The notes under the pieces: model-generated
Seen by the model: only the letters and a program-made list of their open reading frames with translations
Database searches by the model: none
What the model was told of the DNA's origin: nothing
DNA from: Anadara kagoshimensis
Taxonomy: Eukaryota; Mollusca; Bivalvia; Arcoida; Arcidae
Direction: 5' to 3'
NCBI GenBank assembly: GCA_021292105.1
Contig: CM037866.1
Location: 4,005,502-4,069,501, forward strand
DNA length: 64,000 nucleotides
Part shown: in pieces, positions 18,076-31,339 of the stretch
Layout of the letters: each line of letters starts with the position of its first letter
How positions within the stretch are numbered: position 1 is the first letter of the stretch
Made by a program: the position numbers and the translations under genes

Positions 18076-21000
18076 TCCTGAGGGACCTGTGCTACTATAA
18101 TATTGTCTTGGGGAGTATAGTGCCTGAGGGACCTGTGCTACTGTAGTATTGTCTTGGGGAGTATAGTGCCTGAGGGACCTGTGCTACTATAGTATTGTCT
18201 TCGGGAGTATAGTGCCCGAGGACCTGTGCTACTATAGTATTGTCTTGGGGAGTATAGTGCCTGAGGGACCTGTGCTACTGTAGTATTGTCTTGGGGAGTA
18301 TAGTGCCTGAGGAACCTGTGCTACTATAGTATTGTCTTCGGGAGTATAGTGCCTGAGGGACCTGTGCTACTATAATATTGTCTTGGGGAGTATAGTGCCC
18401 AGGGACCTGTGCTACTATAGTATTGTCTTGGGGAGTATAGTGCCTGAGGGACCTGTGCTACTATAGTATTGTCTTGGGGAGTATAGTGCCTGAGGACCTG
18501 TGCTACTATAGTATTGTCTTGGGGAGTATAGTGCCTGAGGGACCTGTGCTACTATAGTATTGTCTTCGGGAGTATAGTGCCTGAGGGACCTGTGCTACTA
18601 TAGTATTGTCTTCGGGAGTAATGTGCCTGAGGAACCTGTGCTACTATAGTATTGTCTTGGGGAGTATAGTGCCTGAGGACCTGTGCTACTATAATTTCTT
18701 GGGGAGTATAGTGCCTGAGGACCTGTGCTACTGTAGTATTGTCTTGGGGAGTATAGTGCCTGAGGACCTGTGCTACTGTAGTATTGTCTTGGGGAGTATA
18801 GTGCCTGAGGAACCTGTGCTACTATAGTATTGTCTTGGGGAGTATAGTGCCTGAGGGACCTGTGCTACTATAATATTGTCTTGGGGAGTATAGTGCCTGA
18901 GGGACCTGTGCTACTGTAGTATTGTCTTGGGGAGTATAGTGCCTGAGGAACCTGTGCTACTATAGTATTGTCTTCGGGGTATAGTGCCTGAGGGACCTGT
19001 GCTACTATAATATTGTCTTGGGAGTATAGTGCCCGAGGGACCTGTGCTACTATAATATTGTCTTGGGGAGTATAGTGCCCAAGGGACCTGTGCTACTATA
19101 GTATTGTCTTGGGGAGTATAGTGCCTGAGGGACCTGTGCTACTATAGTATTGTCTTGGGGAGTATAGTGCCTGAGGGACCTGTGCTACTATAGTATTGTC
19201 TTGGGGAGTATAGTGCCTGAGGGACCTGTGCTACTATAGTATTGTCTTCGGGAGTATAGTGCCTGAGGGACCTGTGCTACTATAGTATTGTCTTCGGGAG
19301 TAATGTGCCTGAGGAACCTGTGCTACTATAGTATTGTCTTGGGGAGTATAGTGCCTGAGGGACCTGTGCTACTATAATATTGTCTTGGGGAGTATAGTGC
19401 CCGAGGGACCTGAGCTACTATAATATTGTCTTGGGGAGTATAGTGCCTGAGGGACCTGTGCTACTATAGTATTGTCTTCGGGAGTAATGTGCCTGAGGAA
19501 CCTGTGCTACTATAGTATTGTCTTGGGGAGTATAGTGCCTGAGGGACCTGTGCTACTATAATATTGTCTTGGGGAGTATAGTGCCCGAGGGACCTGTGCT
19601 ACTATAATATTGTCTTGGGGAGTATAGTGCCCGAGGGACCTGTGCTACTATAATATTGTCTTGGGGAGTATAGTGCCTGAGGGACCTGTGCTACTATAGT
19701 ATTGTCTTCGGGAGTATAGTGCCTGAGGACCTGTGCTACTATAGTATTGTCTTCGGGAGTATAGTGCCCGAGGACCTGTGCTACTATAGTATTGTCTTGG
19801 GGAGTATAGTGCCTGAGGAACCTGTGCTACTGTAGTATTGTCTTGGGGAGTATAGTGCCCGAGGGACCTGTGCTACTGTAGTATTGTCTTGGGGAGTATA
19901 GTGCCCGAGGGACCTGTGCTACTATAGTATTGTCTTGGGGAGTATAGTGCCCGAGGGACCTGTGCTATTGTAGTATTGTATTGGGGAGTATAGTGCCCGA
20001 GGGACCTGTGCTACTGTAGTATTGTCTTGGGGAGTATAGTGCCCAAGGGACCTGTGCTACTGTAGTATTGTCTTGGGGAGTATAGTGCCTGAGGAACCTG
20101 TGCTACTATAGTATTGTCTTTGGGAGTATAGTGCCCAAGGGACCTGTGCTACTATAGTATTGTCTTGGGGAGTATAGTGCCCAAGGGACCTGTGCTACTA
20201 TAGTATTGTCTTGGGGAGTATAGTGCCCGAGGGACCTGTGCTACTATAATATTGTCTTGGGGAGTATAGTGCCTGAGGGACCTGTGCTACTGTAGTATTG
20301 TCTTGGGGAGTATAGTGCCCAGGGACCTGTGCTACTGTAGTATTGTCTTGGGGAGTATAGTGCCCAGGGACCTGTGCTACTATAGTATTGTCTTGGGGAG
20401 TATAGTGCCCGAGGGACCTGTGCTACTATAGTATTGTCTTGGGGAGTATAGTGCCCGAGGGACCTGTGCTACTATAGTATTGTCTTGGGGAGTATAGTGC
20501 CCGAGGGACCTGTGCTACTATATATTGTCTTGGGGAGTATAGTGCCCGAGGGACCTGTGCTACTGTAGTATTGTCTTGGGGAGTATAGTGCCCAAGGAAC
20601 CTGTGCTACTATAGTATTGTCTTCGGGAGTAATGTGCCTGAGGAACCTGTGCTACTATAGTATTGTCTTGGGGAGTATAGTGCCCGAGGGACCTGTGCTA
20701 CTATAGTATTGTCTTGGGGAGTATAGTGCCTGAGGGACCTGTGCTACTGTAGTATTGTCTTGGGGAGTATAGTGCCCAAGGACCTGTGCTACTATAGTAT
20801 TGTCTTGGGGAGTATAGTGCGGAGGGACCTGTGCTACTGTAGTATTGTCTTGGGGAGTATAGTGCCCGAGGGACCTGTGCTACTATAGTATTGTCTTGGG
20901 GAGTATAGTGCCCGAGGGACCTGTGCTACTGTAGTATTGTCTTGGGGAGTATAGTGCCCGAGGACCTGTGCTACTATAGTATTGTCTTGGGGAGTATAGT

Positions 21001-24000
21001 GCCCGAGGGACCTGTGCTACTGTAGTATTGTCTTGGGGAGTATAGTGCCCAAGGAACCTGTGCTACTATAGTATTGTCTTCGGGAGTATATGTGCCTGAG
21101 GAACCTGTGCTACTATAGTATTGTCTTGGGGAGTATAGTGCCTGAGGGACCTGTGCTACTATAGTATTGTCTTGGGAGTATAGTGCCCGAGGACCTGTGC
21201 TACTATAGTATTGTCTTCGGGAGTATAGTGCCTGAGGGACCTGTGCTACTATAATATTGTCTTGGGGAGTATAGTGCCCGAGGGACCTGTGCTACTATAA
21301 TATTGTCTTGGGGAGTATAGTGCCCAAGGGACCTGTGCTACTATAGTATTGTCTTGGGGAGTATAGTGCCTGAGGGACCTGTGCTACTATAGTATTGTCT
21401 TGGGGAGTATAGTGCCTGAGGGACCTGTGCTACTATAGTATTGTCTTGGGAGTATAGTGCCTGAGGGACCTGTGCTACTATAGTATTGTCTTCGGGAGTA
21501 TAGTGCCTGAGGACCTGTGCTACTATAGTATTGTCTTCGGGAGTAATGTGCCTGAGGAACCTGTGCTACTATAGTATTGTCTTGGGGAGTATAGTGCCTG
21601 AGGGACCTGTGCTACTATAATATTGTCTTGGGGAGTATAGTGCCCGAGGGACCTGTGCTACTATAATATTGTCTTGGGGAGTATAGTGCCTGAGGGACCT
21701 GTGCTACTATAGTATTGTCTTGGGAGTATGTGCCTGAGGAACCTGTGCTACTATAGTATTGTCTTGGGGAGTATAGTGCCTGAGGGACCTGTGCTACTAT
21801 AGTATTGTCTTGGGGAGTATAGTGCCCGAGGGACCTGTGCTACTATAATATTGTCTTGGGGAGTATAGTGCCCGAGGGACCTGTGCTACTATAGTATTGT
21901 CTTGGGGAGTATAGTGCCTGAGGGACCTGTGCTACTATAGTATTGTCTTCGGGAGTATAGTGCCTGAGGGACCTGTGCTACTATAGTATTGTCTTCGGGA
22001 GTATAGTGCCCGAGGGACCTGTGCTACTATAGTATTGTCTTGGGGAGTATAGTGCCTGAGGAACCTGTGCTACTGTAGTATTGTCTTGGGGAGTATAGTG
22101 CCCGAGGGACCTGTGCTACTGTAGTATTGTCTTGGGGAGTATAGTGCCCGAGGGACCTGTGCTACTATAGTATTGTCTTGGGGAGTATAGTGCCCGAGGG
22201 ACCTGTGCTATTGTAGTATTGTATTGGGGAGTATAGTGCCAGGGACCTGTGCTACTGTAGTATTGTCTTGGGGAGTATAGTGCCCAAGGGACCTGTGCTA
22301 CTGTAGTATTGTCTTGGGGAGTATAGTGCCTGAGGAACCTGTGCTACTATAGTATTGTCTTGGGGAGTATAGTGCCCAAGGGACCTGTGCTACTATAGTA
22401 TTGTCTTGGGGAGTATAGTGCCCAAGGACCTGTGCTACTATAGTATTGTCTTGGGGAGTATAGTGCCCGAGGGACCTGTGCTACTATAATATTGTCTTGG
22501 GGAGTATAGTGCCTGAGGGACCTGTGCTACTGTAGTATTGTCTTGGGGAGTATAGTGCCCAAGGGACCTGTGCTACTGTAGTATTGTCTTGGGGAGTATA
22601 GTGCCCAAGGGACCTGTGCTACTATAGTATTGTCTTGGGGAGTATAGTGCCCGAGGGACCTGTGCTACTATAGTATTGTCTTGGGGAGTATAGTGCCCGA
22701 GGGACCTGTGCTACTATAATATTGTCTTGGGGAGTATAGTGCCTGAGGACCTGTGCTACTATAGTATTGTCTTGGGGATATAGTGCCCAAGGGACCTGTG
22801 CTACTATAGTATTGTCTTGGGGAGTATAGTGCCCAAGGGACCTGTGCTACTATAGTATTGTCTTGGGGAGTATAGTGCCCGAGGGACCTGTGCTACTATA
22901 GTATTGTCTTGGGGAGTATAGTGCCCGAGGGACCTGTGCTACTATAGTATTGTCTTGGGGAGTATAGTGCCCGAGGGACCTGTGCTACTATAGTATTGTC
23001 TTGGGGAGTATAGTGCCCAAGGAACCTGTGCTACTATAGTATTGTCTTGGGGAGTATAGTGCCCGAGGGACCTGTGCTACTATAGTATTGTCTTGGGGAG
23101 TATAGTGCCCGAGGGACCTGTGCTACTATAATATTGTCTTGGGGAGTATAGTGCCCGAGGGACCTGTGCTACTGTAATATTGTCTTGGGGAGTATAGTGC
23201 CTGAGGAACCTGTGCTACTATAGTATTGTCTTGGGGAGTATAGTGCCTGAGGAACCTGTGCTACTATAGTATTGTCTTGGGGAGTATAGTGCCCAAGGGA
23301 CCTGTGCTACTATAGTATTGTCTTGGGGAGTATAGTGCCCAAGGACCTGTGCTACTATAGTATTGTCTTGGGGAGTATAGTGCCCAAGGACCTGTGCTAC
23401 TATAGTATTGTCTTGGGGAGTATAGTGCCCAAGGGACCTGTGCTACTATAGTATTGTCTTGGGGAGTATAGTGCCCAAGGGACCTGTGCTACTATAGTAT
23501 TGTCTTGGGGAGTATAGTGCCCGAGGGACCTGTGCTACTATAGTATTGTCTTGGGGAGTATAGTGCCCGAGGGACCTGTGCTACTATAATATTGTCTTGG
23601 GGAGTATAGTGCCTGAGGGACCTGTGCTACTGTAATATTGTCTTGGGGAGTATAGTGCCTGAGGACCTGTGCTACTATAGTATTGTCTTGGGGAGTATAG
23701 TGCCCGAGGGACCTGTGCTACTGTAATATTGTCTTGGGGAGTATAGTGCCCGAGGGACCTGTGCTACTATAATATTGTCTTGGGGAGTATAGTGCCCGAG
23801 GGACCTGTGCTACTGTAATATTGTCTTGGGGAGTATAGTGCCTGAGGAACCTGTGCTACTATAGTATTGTCTTGGGTATAGTGCCTGAGGACTTGTGCTA
23901 CTATAGTATTGTCTTGGGGAGTATAGTGCCCAAGGGACCTGTGCTACTATAGTATTGTCTTGGGGTATAGTGCCCAAGGGACCTGTGCTACTATAGTATT

Positions 24001-27000
24001 GTCTTGGGGAGTATAGTGCCTGAGGAACCTGTGCTACTATAGTATTGTCTTGGGGAGTATAGTGCCTGAGGAACCTGTGCTACTATAGTATTGTCTTGGG
24101 GAGTAAGTGCCCAAGGGACCTGTGCTACTATAGTATTGTCTTGGGGAGTATAGTGCCCAGGGACCTGTGCTACTATAGTATTGTCTTGGGGAGTATAGTG
24201 CCTGAGGAACCTGTGCTACTATAGTATTGTCTTGGGAGTATAGTGCCCAAGGGACCTGTGCTACTATAGTATTGTCTTGGGGAGTATAGTGCCTGAGGAA
24301 CCTGTGCTACTATAGTATTGTCTTGGGGAGTATAGTGCCTGAGGAACCTGTGCTACTATAGTATTGTCTTGGGGAGTATAGTGCCTGAGGAACCTGTGCT
24401 ACTATAATATTGTCTTGGGGAGTATAGTGCCTGAGGGACCTGTGCTACTATAATATTGTCTTGGGAAGTATAGTGCCTGAGGGACCTGTGCTACTATAGT
24501 ATTGTCTTGGGGAGTATAGTGCCTGTCTGCCTGAGGAACCTGTGCTACTATAGTATTGTCTTGGGGAGTATAGTGCCTGAGGGACCTGTGCTACTGTAGT
24601 ATTGTCTTGGGGAGTATAGTGCCTGAGGAACCTGTGCTACTATAGTATTGTCTTGGGGAGTATAGTGCCTGAGGAACCTGTGCTACTATAATATTGTCTT
24701 GGGGAGTATAGTGCCCGAGGGACCTGTGCTACTATAATATTGTCTTGGGGAGTATAGTGCCTGAGGGACCTGTGCTACTATAGTATTGTCTTGGGGAGTA
24801 TAGTGCCTGTCTGCTGAGGACCTGTGCTACTATAGTATTGTCTTGGAGAGTATAGTGCCTGAGGAACCTGTGCTACTATAGTATTGTCTTGGGGAGTATA
24901 GTGCCTGAGGACCTGTGCTACTATAGTATTGTCTTGGGGAGTATAGTGCCCGAGGGACCTGTGCTACTATAATATTGTCTTGGGGAGTATAGTGCCTGAG
25001 GAACCTGTGCTACTATAGTATTGTCTTGGGGAGTATAGTGCCCAAGGGACCTGTGCTACTATAGTATTGTCTTGGGGAGTATAGTGCCCAGGGACCTGTG
25101 CTACTATAGTATTGTCTTGGGGAGTATAGTGCCCGAGGGACCTTGCTACTATAGTATTGTCTTGGGGAGTATAGTGCCTGAGGAACCTGTGCTACTATAG
25201 TATTGTCTTGGGGAGTATAGTGCCCAAGGGACCTGTGCTACTATAGTATTGTCTTGGGGAGTATAGTGCCCGAAGGACCTGTGCTACTATAATATTGTCT
25301 TGGGAGTATAGTGCCTGAGGAACCTGTGCTACTATAGTATTGTCTTGGGGAGTATAGTGCCTGAGGACCTGTGCTACTATAGTATTGTCTTGGGGAGTAT
25401 AGTGCCTGAGGAACCTGTGCTACTATAATATTGTCTTGGGGAGTATAGTGCCTGAGGGACCTGTGCTACTATATATTGTCTTGGGAGTATAGTGCCTGAG
25501 GGACCTGTGCTACTATAGTATTGTCTTGGGAGTATAGTGCCTGTCTGCCTGAGGAACCTGTGCTACTATAGTATTGTCTTGGGGAGTAAGTGCCTGAGGG
25601 ACCTGTGCTACTGTAGTATTGTCTTGGGGAGTATAGTGCCTGAGGAACCTGTGCTACTATAGTATTGTCTTGGGGAGTATAGTGCCTGAGGAACCTGTGC
25701 TACTATAATATTGTCTTGGGGAGTATAGTGCCTGAGGACCTGTGCTACTATAATATTGTCTTGGGGAGTATAGTGCCTGAGGGACCTGTGCTACTATAGT
25801 ATTGTCTTGGGGAGTATAGTGCCTGTCTGCCTGAGAACCTGTGCTACTATAGTATTGTCTTGGGGAGTATAGTGCCTGAGGAACCTGTGCTACTATAATA
25901 TTGTCTTGGGAGTATAGTGCCTGAGGGACCTGTGCTACTATAGTATTGTCTTGGGAGTATAGTGCCTGAGGAACCTGTGCTACTATAGTATTGTCTTGGG
26001 GAGTATAGTGCCTGAGGACCTGTGCTACTATAGTATTGTCTTGGGAGTATAGTGCCCAAGGGACCTGTGCTACTATAGTATTGTCTTGGGGAGTATAGTG
26101 CCTGAGGAACTTGTGCTACTATAGTATTGTCTTGGGAGTATAGTGCCCAAGGGACCTGTGCTACTATAGTATTGTCTTGGGGAGTATAGTGCCCAGGGAC
26201 CTGTGCTACTATAGTATTGTCTTGGGGAGTATAGTGCCGAGGGCCTGTGCTACTATAATATTGTCTTGGGAGTATAGTGCCTGAGGGACCTGTGCTACTG
26301 TATTTGTCTTGGGGAGTATAGTGCCCAGGGACCTGTGCTACTATAGTATTGTCTTGGGGAGTATAGTGCCTGAGGAACCTGTGCTACTATAGTATTGTCT
26401 TGGGGAGTATAGTGCCCAAGGGACCTGTGCTACTATAATATTGTCTTGGGGAGTATAGTGCCTGAGGGACCTGTGCTACTGTAGTATTGTCTTGGGGAGT
26501 ATAGTGCCCAGGGACCTGTGCTACTATAATATTGTCTTGGGGAGTATAGTGCCCAAGGGACCTGTGCTACTATATATTGTCTTGGGGAGTATAGTGCCTG
26601 AGGAACCTGTGCTACTATAGTATTGTCTTGGGGAGTATAGTGCCTGAGGAACCTGTGCTACTATAGTATTGTCTTGGGGAGTATAGTGCCTGAGGTACCT
26701 GTGCTACTATAGTATTGTCTTGGGAGTATAGTGCCTGAGGGACCTGTGCTACTATAGTATTGTCTTGGGAGTATAGTGCCCAAGGATCTGTGCTACTATA
26801 TATTGTCTTGGGGAGTATAGTGCCTGAGGAACCTGTGCTACTATAGTATTGTCTTGGGGTATAGTGCCTGAGGACCTGTGCTACTATAGTATTGTCTTGG
26901 GAGTATAGTGCCCGAAGGACCTGTGCTACTATAATATTGTCTTGGGGAGTATAGTGCCTGAGAACCTGTGCTACTATAGTATTGTCTTGGGGAGTATAGT

Positions 27001-30000
27001 GCCTGAGGACCTGTGCTACTATAGTATTGTCTTGGGGAGTATAGTGCCTGAGGGACCTGTGCTACTATAGTATTGTCTTGGGGAGTATAGTGCCCAGGGA
27101 CCTGTGCTACTATAGTATTGTCTTGGGGAGTATAGTGCCAGAGGGACCTGTGCTACTATAATATTGTCTTGGGGAGTATAGTGCCTGAGGAACCTGTGCT
27201 ACTATATATTGTCTTGGGAGTATAGTGCCCGAGGGACCTGTGCTACTATAATATTGTCTTGGGGAGTATAGTGCCTGAGGGACCTGTGCTACTGTAGTAT
27301 TGTCTTGGGGAGTATAGTGCCTGAGGGACCTGTGCTACTATAGTATTGTCTTGGGGAGTATAGTGCTTGAGGGACCTGTGCTACTATAGTATTGTCTTGG
27401 GGAGTATAGTGCCTGAGGGACCTGTGCTACTGTAGTATTGTCTTGGGGAGTATAGTGCCCGAGGGACCTGTGCTACTGTAGTATTGTCTTGGGGAGTATA
27501 GTGCCTGAGGAACCTGTGCTACTATAGTATTGTCTTGGGAGTATAGTGCCCAAGGGACCTGTGCTACTGTAGTATTGTCTTGGGGAGTATAGTGCCCGAG
27601 GGACCTGTGCTACTATAGTATTGTCTTGGGAGTATAGTGCCCAGGGACCTGTGCTACTGTAGTATTGTCTTGGGAGTATAGTGCCCAGGACCTGTGCTAC
27701 TATAGTATTGTCTTGGGGAGTATAGTGCCCAAGGGACCTGTGCTACTATAGTATTGTCTTGGGGAGTATAGTGCCCGAGGGACCTGTGCTACTATAATAT
27801 TGTCTTGGGGAGTATAGTGCCTGAGGACCTGTGCTACTGTAGTATTGTCTTGGGGAGTATAGTGCCCAAGGGACCTGTGCTACTATAGTATTGTCTTGGG
27901 GAGTATAGTGCCTGAGGGACCTGTGCTACTATAGTATTGTCTTGGGGAGTATAGTGCCTGAGGGACCTGTGCTACTATAGTATTGTCTTGGGGAGTATAG
28001 TGCCCAAGTATCTGTTCTACTATAATATTGTCTTGGGGAGTATAGTGCCTGAGGAACCTGTGCTACTATAGTATTGTCTTGGGGAGTATAGTGCCTGAGG
28101 GACCTGTGCTACTATAGTATTGTCTTGGGGAGTATAGTGCCCAAGGGACCTGTGCTACTATAGTATTGTCTTGGGGAGTATAGTGCCGGAAGGACCTGTG
28201 CTACTATAATATTGTCTTGGGGAGTATAGTGCCTGAGGAACCTGTGCTACTATAGTATTGTCTTGGGGAGTATAGTGCCTGAGCAACCTGTGCTACTATA
28301 GTATTGTCTTGGGGAGTATAGTGCCTGAGGGACCTGTGCTACTATAGTATTGTCTTGGGGAGTATAGTGCCGGAAGGACCTGTGCTACTATAATATTGTC
28401 TTGGGGAGTATAGTGCCTGAGAACCTGTGCTACTATAGTATTGTCTTGGGGAGTATAGTGCCTGAGGAACCTGTGCTACTGTAGCATTGTCTTGGGGAGT
28501 ATAGTGCCTGAGGAACCTGTGCTACTATAGTATTGTCTTGGGGAGTATAGTGCCTGAGGAACCTGTGCTACTATAGTATTGTCTTGGGGAGTATAGTGCC
28601 TGAGGAACCTGTGCTGCTGTAGTATTGTCTTGGGGAGTATAGTGCCTGAGGAACCTGTGCTACTATAATATTGTCTTGGGAGTATAGTGCCTGAGGAACC
28701 TGTGCTACTATAGTATTGTCTTGGGAGTATAGTGCCTGAGGAACCTGTGCTACTATAGTATTGTCTTGGGGAGTATAGTGCCTGAGGGACCTGTGCTACT
28801 ATAGTATTGTCTTGGGGAGTATAGTGCCCGAAGGACCTGTGCTACTATAATATTGTCTTGGGGAGTATAGTGCCTGAGGAACCTGTGCTACTATAGTATT
28901 GTCTTGGGAGTATAGTGCCTGAGGAACCTGTGCTACTATAGTATTGTCTTGGGGAGTATAGTGCCCGAGGGACCCTGTGCTACTGTAGTATTGTCTTGGG
29001 GAGTATAGTGCCCGAGGGACCTGTGCTACTATATATTGTCTTGTGGAGTATAGTGCCCGAGGGACCTGTGCTACTATAATATTGTCTTGGGAGTATAGTG
29101 CCTGAGGACCTGTGCTACTGTAGTATTGTCTTGGGAGTAGTGCCCAGGGACCTGTGCTACTTTAGTATTGTCTTGGGGAGTATAGTGCCTGAGGAACCTG
29201 TGCTACTATAGTATTGTCTTGGGAGTATAGTGCCCAAGGACCTGTGCTACTATAATATTGTCTTGGGGAGTATAGTGCCTGAGGGACCTGTGCTACTGTA
29301 GTATTGTCTTGGGGAGTATAGTGCCTGAGGAACCTGTGCTACTATAATATTGTCTTGGGGAGTATAGTGCCCAAGGGACCTGTGCTACTATAATATTGTC
29401 TTGGGAGTATAGTGCCCAAGGGACCTGTGCTATTAGTATTGTCTTGGGGAGTATAGTGCCTGAGGAACCTGTGCTACTATGGTATTGTCTTGGGGAGTAT
29501 AGTGCCCAAGGGACCTGTGCTACTATAGTATTGTCTTGGGAGTATAGTGCCCAAGGGACCTGTGCTACTATAGTATTGTCTTGGGGAGTATAGTGCCTGA
29601 GGACCTGTGCTACTATAATATTGTCTTGGGGAGTATAGTGCCCAAGGACCTGTGCTACTGTAGTATTGTCTTGGGGAGTATAGTGCCCAAGGGACCTGTG
29701 CTACTATAGTATTGTCTTGGGGAGTATAGTGCCCGAGGACCTGTGCTACTATAATATTGTCTTGGGGAGTATAGTGCCTGAGGGACCTGTGCTACTGTAG
29801 TATTGTCTTGGGGAGTATAGTGCCCAAGGGACTGTGCTACTATAGTATTGTCTTGGGGTATAGTGCCTTAGGAACCTGTGCTACTATAGTATTGTCTTGG
29901 GAGTATAGTGCCTGAGGAACCTGTGCTACATAGTATTGTCTTGGGGAGTATAGTGCCTGAGGGACCTGTGCTACTAGTATTGTCTTGGGAGTATAGTGCC

Positions 30001-30001
30001 C
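18076..30001. repeat. Giant 46-bp satellite array, about 260 units over 11.9 kb
   Basis: The unit has 'tgcctgagggacctgtgcta', then 'ctatagtattgtcttgggga' and 'gtatag'. It runs without interruption for about 11.9 kb. Units differ at a few positions: gcctga, gcccga or gcccaa; ctatagt, ctgtagt or ctataat; cttgggg, cttcggg or cttggg. Some units lack 1-3 bases or carry an extra 'tgtctgcc'. Stops and frameshifts in every frame show it is not coding. There are no unique spacers, so it is not a CRISPR array. Block duplications are described in the findings. Confidence 0.97.
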
Positions 30002-30045
30002 GTACTCCTCAAGACATACTATAGTAGCACTGGTCCTGAAGGAAA
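30002..30045. repeat. Single inverted satellite unit at the right edge of the array
   Basis: 'tactcctcaagacatactat' and 'agtagcactggtcctgaagg' are the reverse complement of a diverged 46-bp unit. It directly abuts the last forward unit, so the array ends in a head-to-head junction. Confidence 0.85.
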
Positions 30046-30508
30046 ACATAATAATGTATTAAGTACATCACATGACACTTTAAAGCATAGTGCATTCTAA
30101 CCATTGTGTGACCTTTAAATTTACGACATTTAGACATAAGGCATTTTGAATTGTGTAGTGTACATCCTGATCCGAAATAATTTTGTCTGGGTCCATGGTC
30201 TCGACGCCATGTTTGTTTACACAATTGCGTTCTCGTTCCCAAGGTGCAGCGTGCAAAAGTATAGTACCCGTCTGGAAAAACAATAGTACCTTGCTGTCAA
30301 CGGTACTATACTCGTTGCTAAGGACAGACAGAAACTATACAAAATAGATCCAATTAATTTCCTACAATTTATCATGTGATGTACTAAAAATAGTTTACCA
30401 TTCTCCTAACATACAATGATGCATTGTTATCATACATTTTTGTCAGGTCCCACAAAATTATTTTTGAAAGTCCAAGTGCAATTATAGAATTAAAAAATGG
30501 TATTACCC
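30046..30508. other. Stretch between satellite and element, no gene recognised
   Basis: Around 30255-30320 there are scattered pieces related to the satellite ('agtatagtacccgtc', 'ggtactatactcgttgc'), suggesting old decayed units. Two overlapping reverse frames (30009-30283) are not recognisable. Otherwise I see nothing. Confidence 0.4.
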
Positions 30509-31094
30509 CAGGGTTTGTACAGACATTTGGACTCCAAATTTAAGGACTTTTTCGGGTCTTTTCAGGGTCTTGTTTCCAAATTCAAGGCCTAATCAGAAAG
30601 ACATTTTTAGCAAAAAAATTGGTAAAAACAATTAAATCAAAAAAAACAATTACGTGTCTATAGTAACAACACTTGAAGTGGAGGTTGAAGTTGGGCGTTC
30701 GGGAGGGCCAGATACCTTTAAGTTGGGCGTTCGGGAGGGCCAGATACCTTTAAGTTGGGCGTTCGGGAGGGCCAGATACCTTTAAGTTAGGCGTTCGGGA
30801 GGGCCAGATACCTTTAAGTTGGGCGTTCGGGAGGGCCAGATACCTTTAAGTTGGGCGTTCGGGAGGGCCAGATACCTTTAAATTCCTCATTTCCAGGTAA
30901 CTTATAAATTTATTTATATCAGTCTATTTGCAACCACTTAATATGGAAATACAGACACCCAACTGGCCAAATTCAAGGGTTTTTTAGGGCCTTCAGAACA
31001 AATTCAAGGGCTTTTTAGGGTCAGACTTGTTTTAAGGGTTTTTTTAGGGCAAACCCTAGAATTAAAGGACTTTTCCAGGCCTGTACGAACTCTG
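30509..31094. mobile_element. Family A inverted-repeat element, complete copy
   Basis: The left end 'cagggtttgtacag' (30509-30522) is mirrored by 'ctgtacgaactctg' (31081-31094). 'taccc' flanks both sides (30504-30508, 31095-31099), a possible short target duplication. Subterminal blocks are mirror-like as well ('aatttaaggactttttcggg' against 'attaaaggacttttccagg'). CAG...CTG termini resemble hAT-type elements, but the expected 8-bp duplication is not clear. It contains a 32-bp minisatellite and no transposase. Fragments are at 1992, 3148 and 6465. Confidence 0.7.
30689..30883. repeat. Minisatellite, 32-bp unit, 6 copies, inside family A element
   Basis: 'ttgggcgttcgggagggcca' recurs at 30691, 30723, 30755, 30787, 30819 and 30851, an exact 32-bp step with almost no variation. 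The single-copy version of this block is visible (reversed) in the fragment at 6465-6668. Confidence 0.95.
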
Positions 31095-31339
31095 TACCCA
31101 TCAGACTTTTACAGTTCCAATATGAAGGGTCCCAATGTTAAATCAATACGTCCCAGACACCTCAGACCCAGGAATTTTAAACCCCTGAATGATTGTGAAA
31201 CTGAGACCTCTATGGTTACCTGCTCTCTGTGCCTGGTGTACTAAGTTAGCTACTGTTCGTTGTTGGTAATTACAGAGTCCAGTAACTTGTCTTGGAAGCT
31301 GACAGCCATCTGGCCTGATAAACTGGCTTAAAATCAACA

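Noticed and set aside
18076..30001. CRISPR-like array
   Set aside because: There are no unique spacers; the whole 46-bp unit is repeated with point variants, and the genome is eukaryotic.
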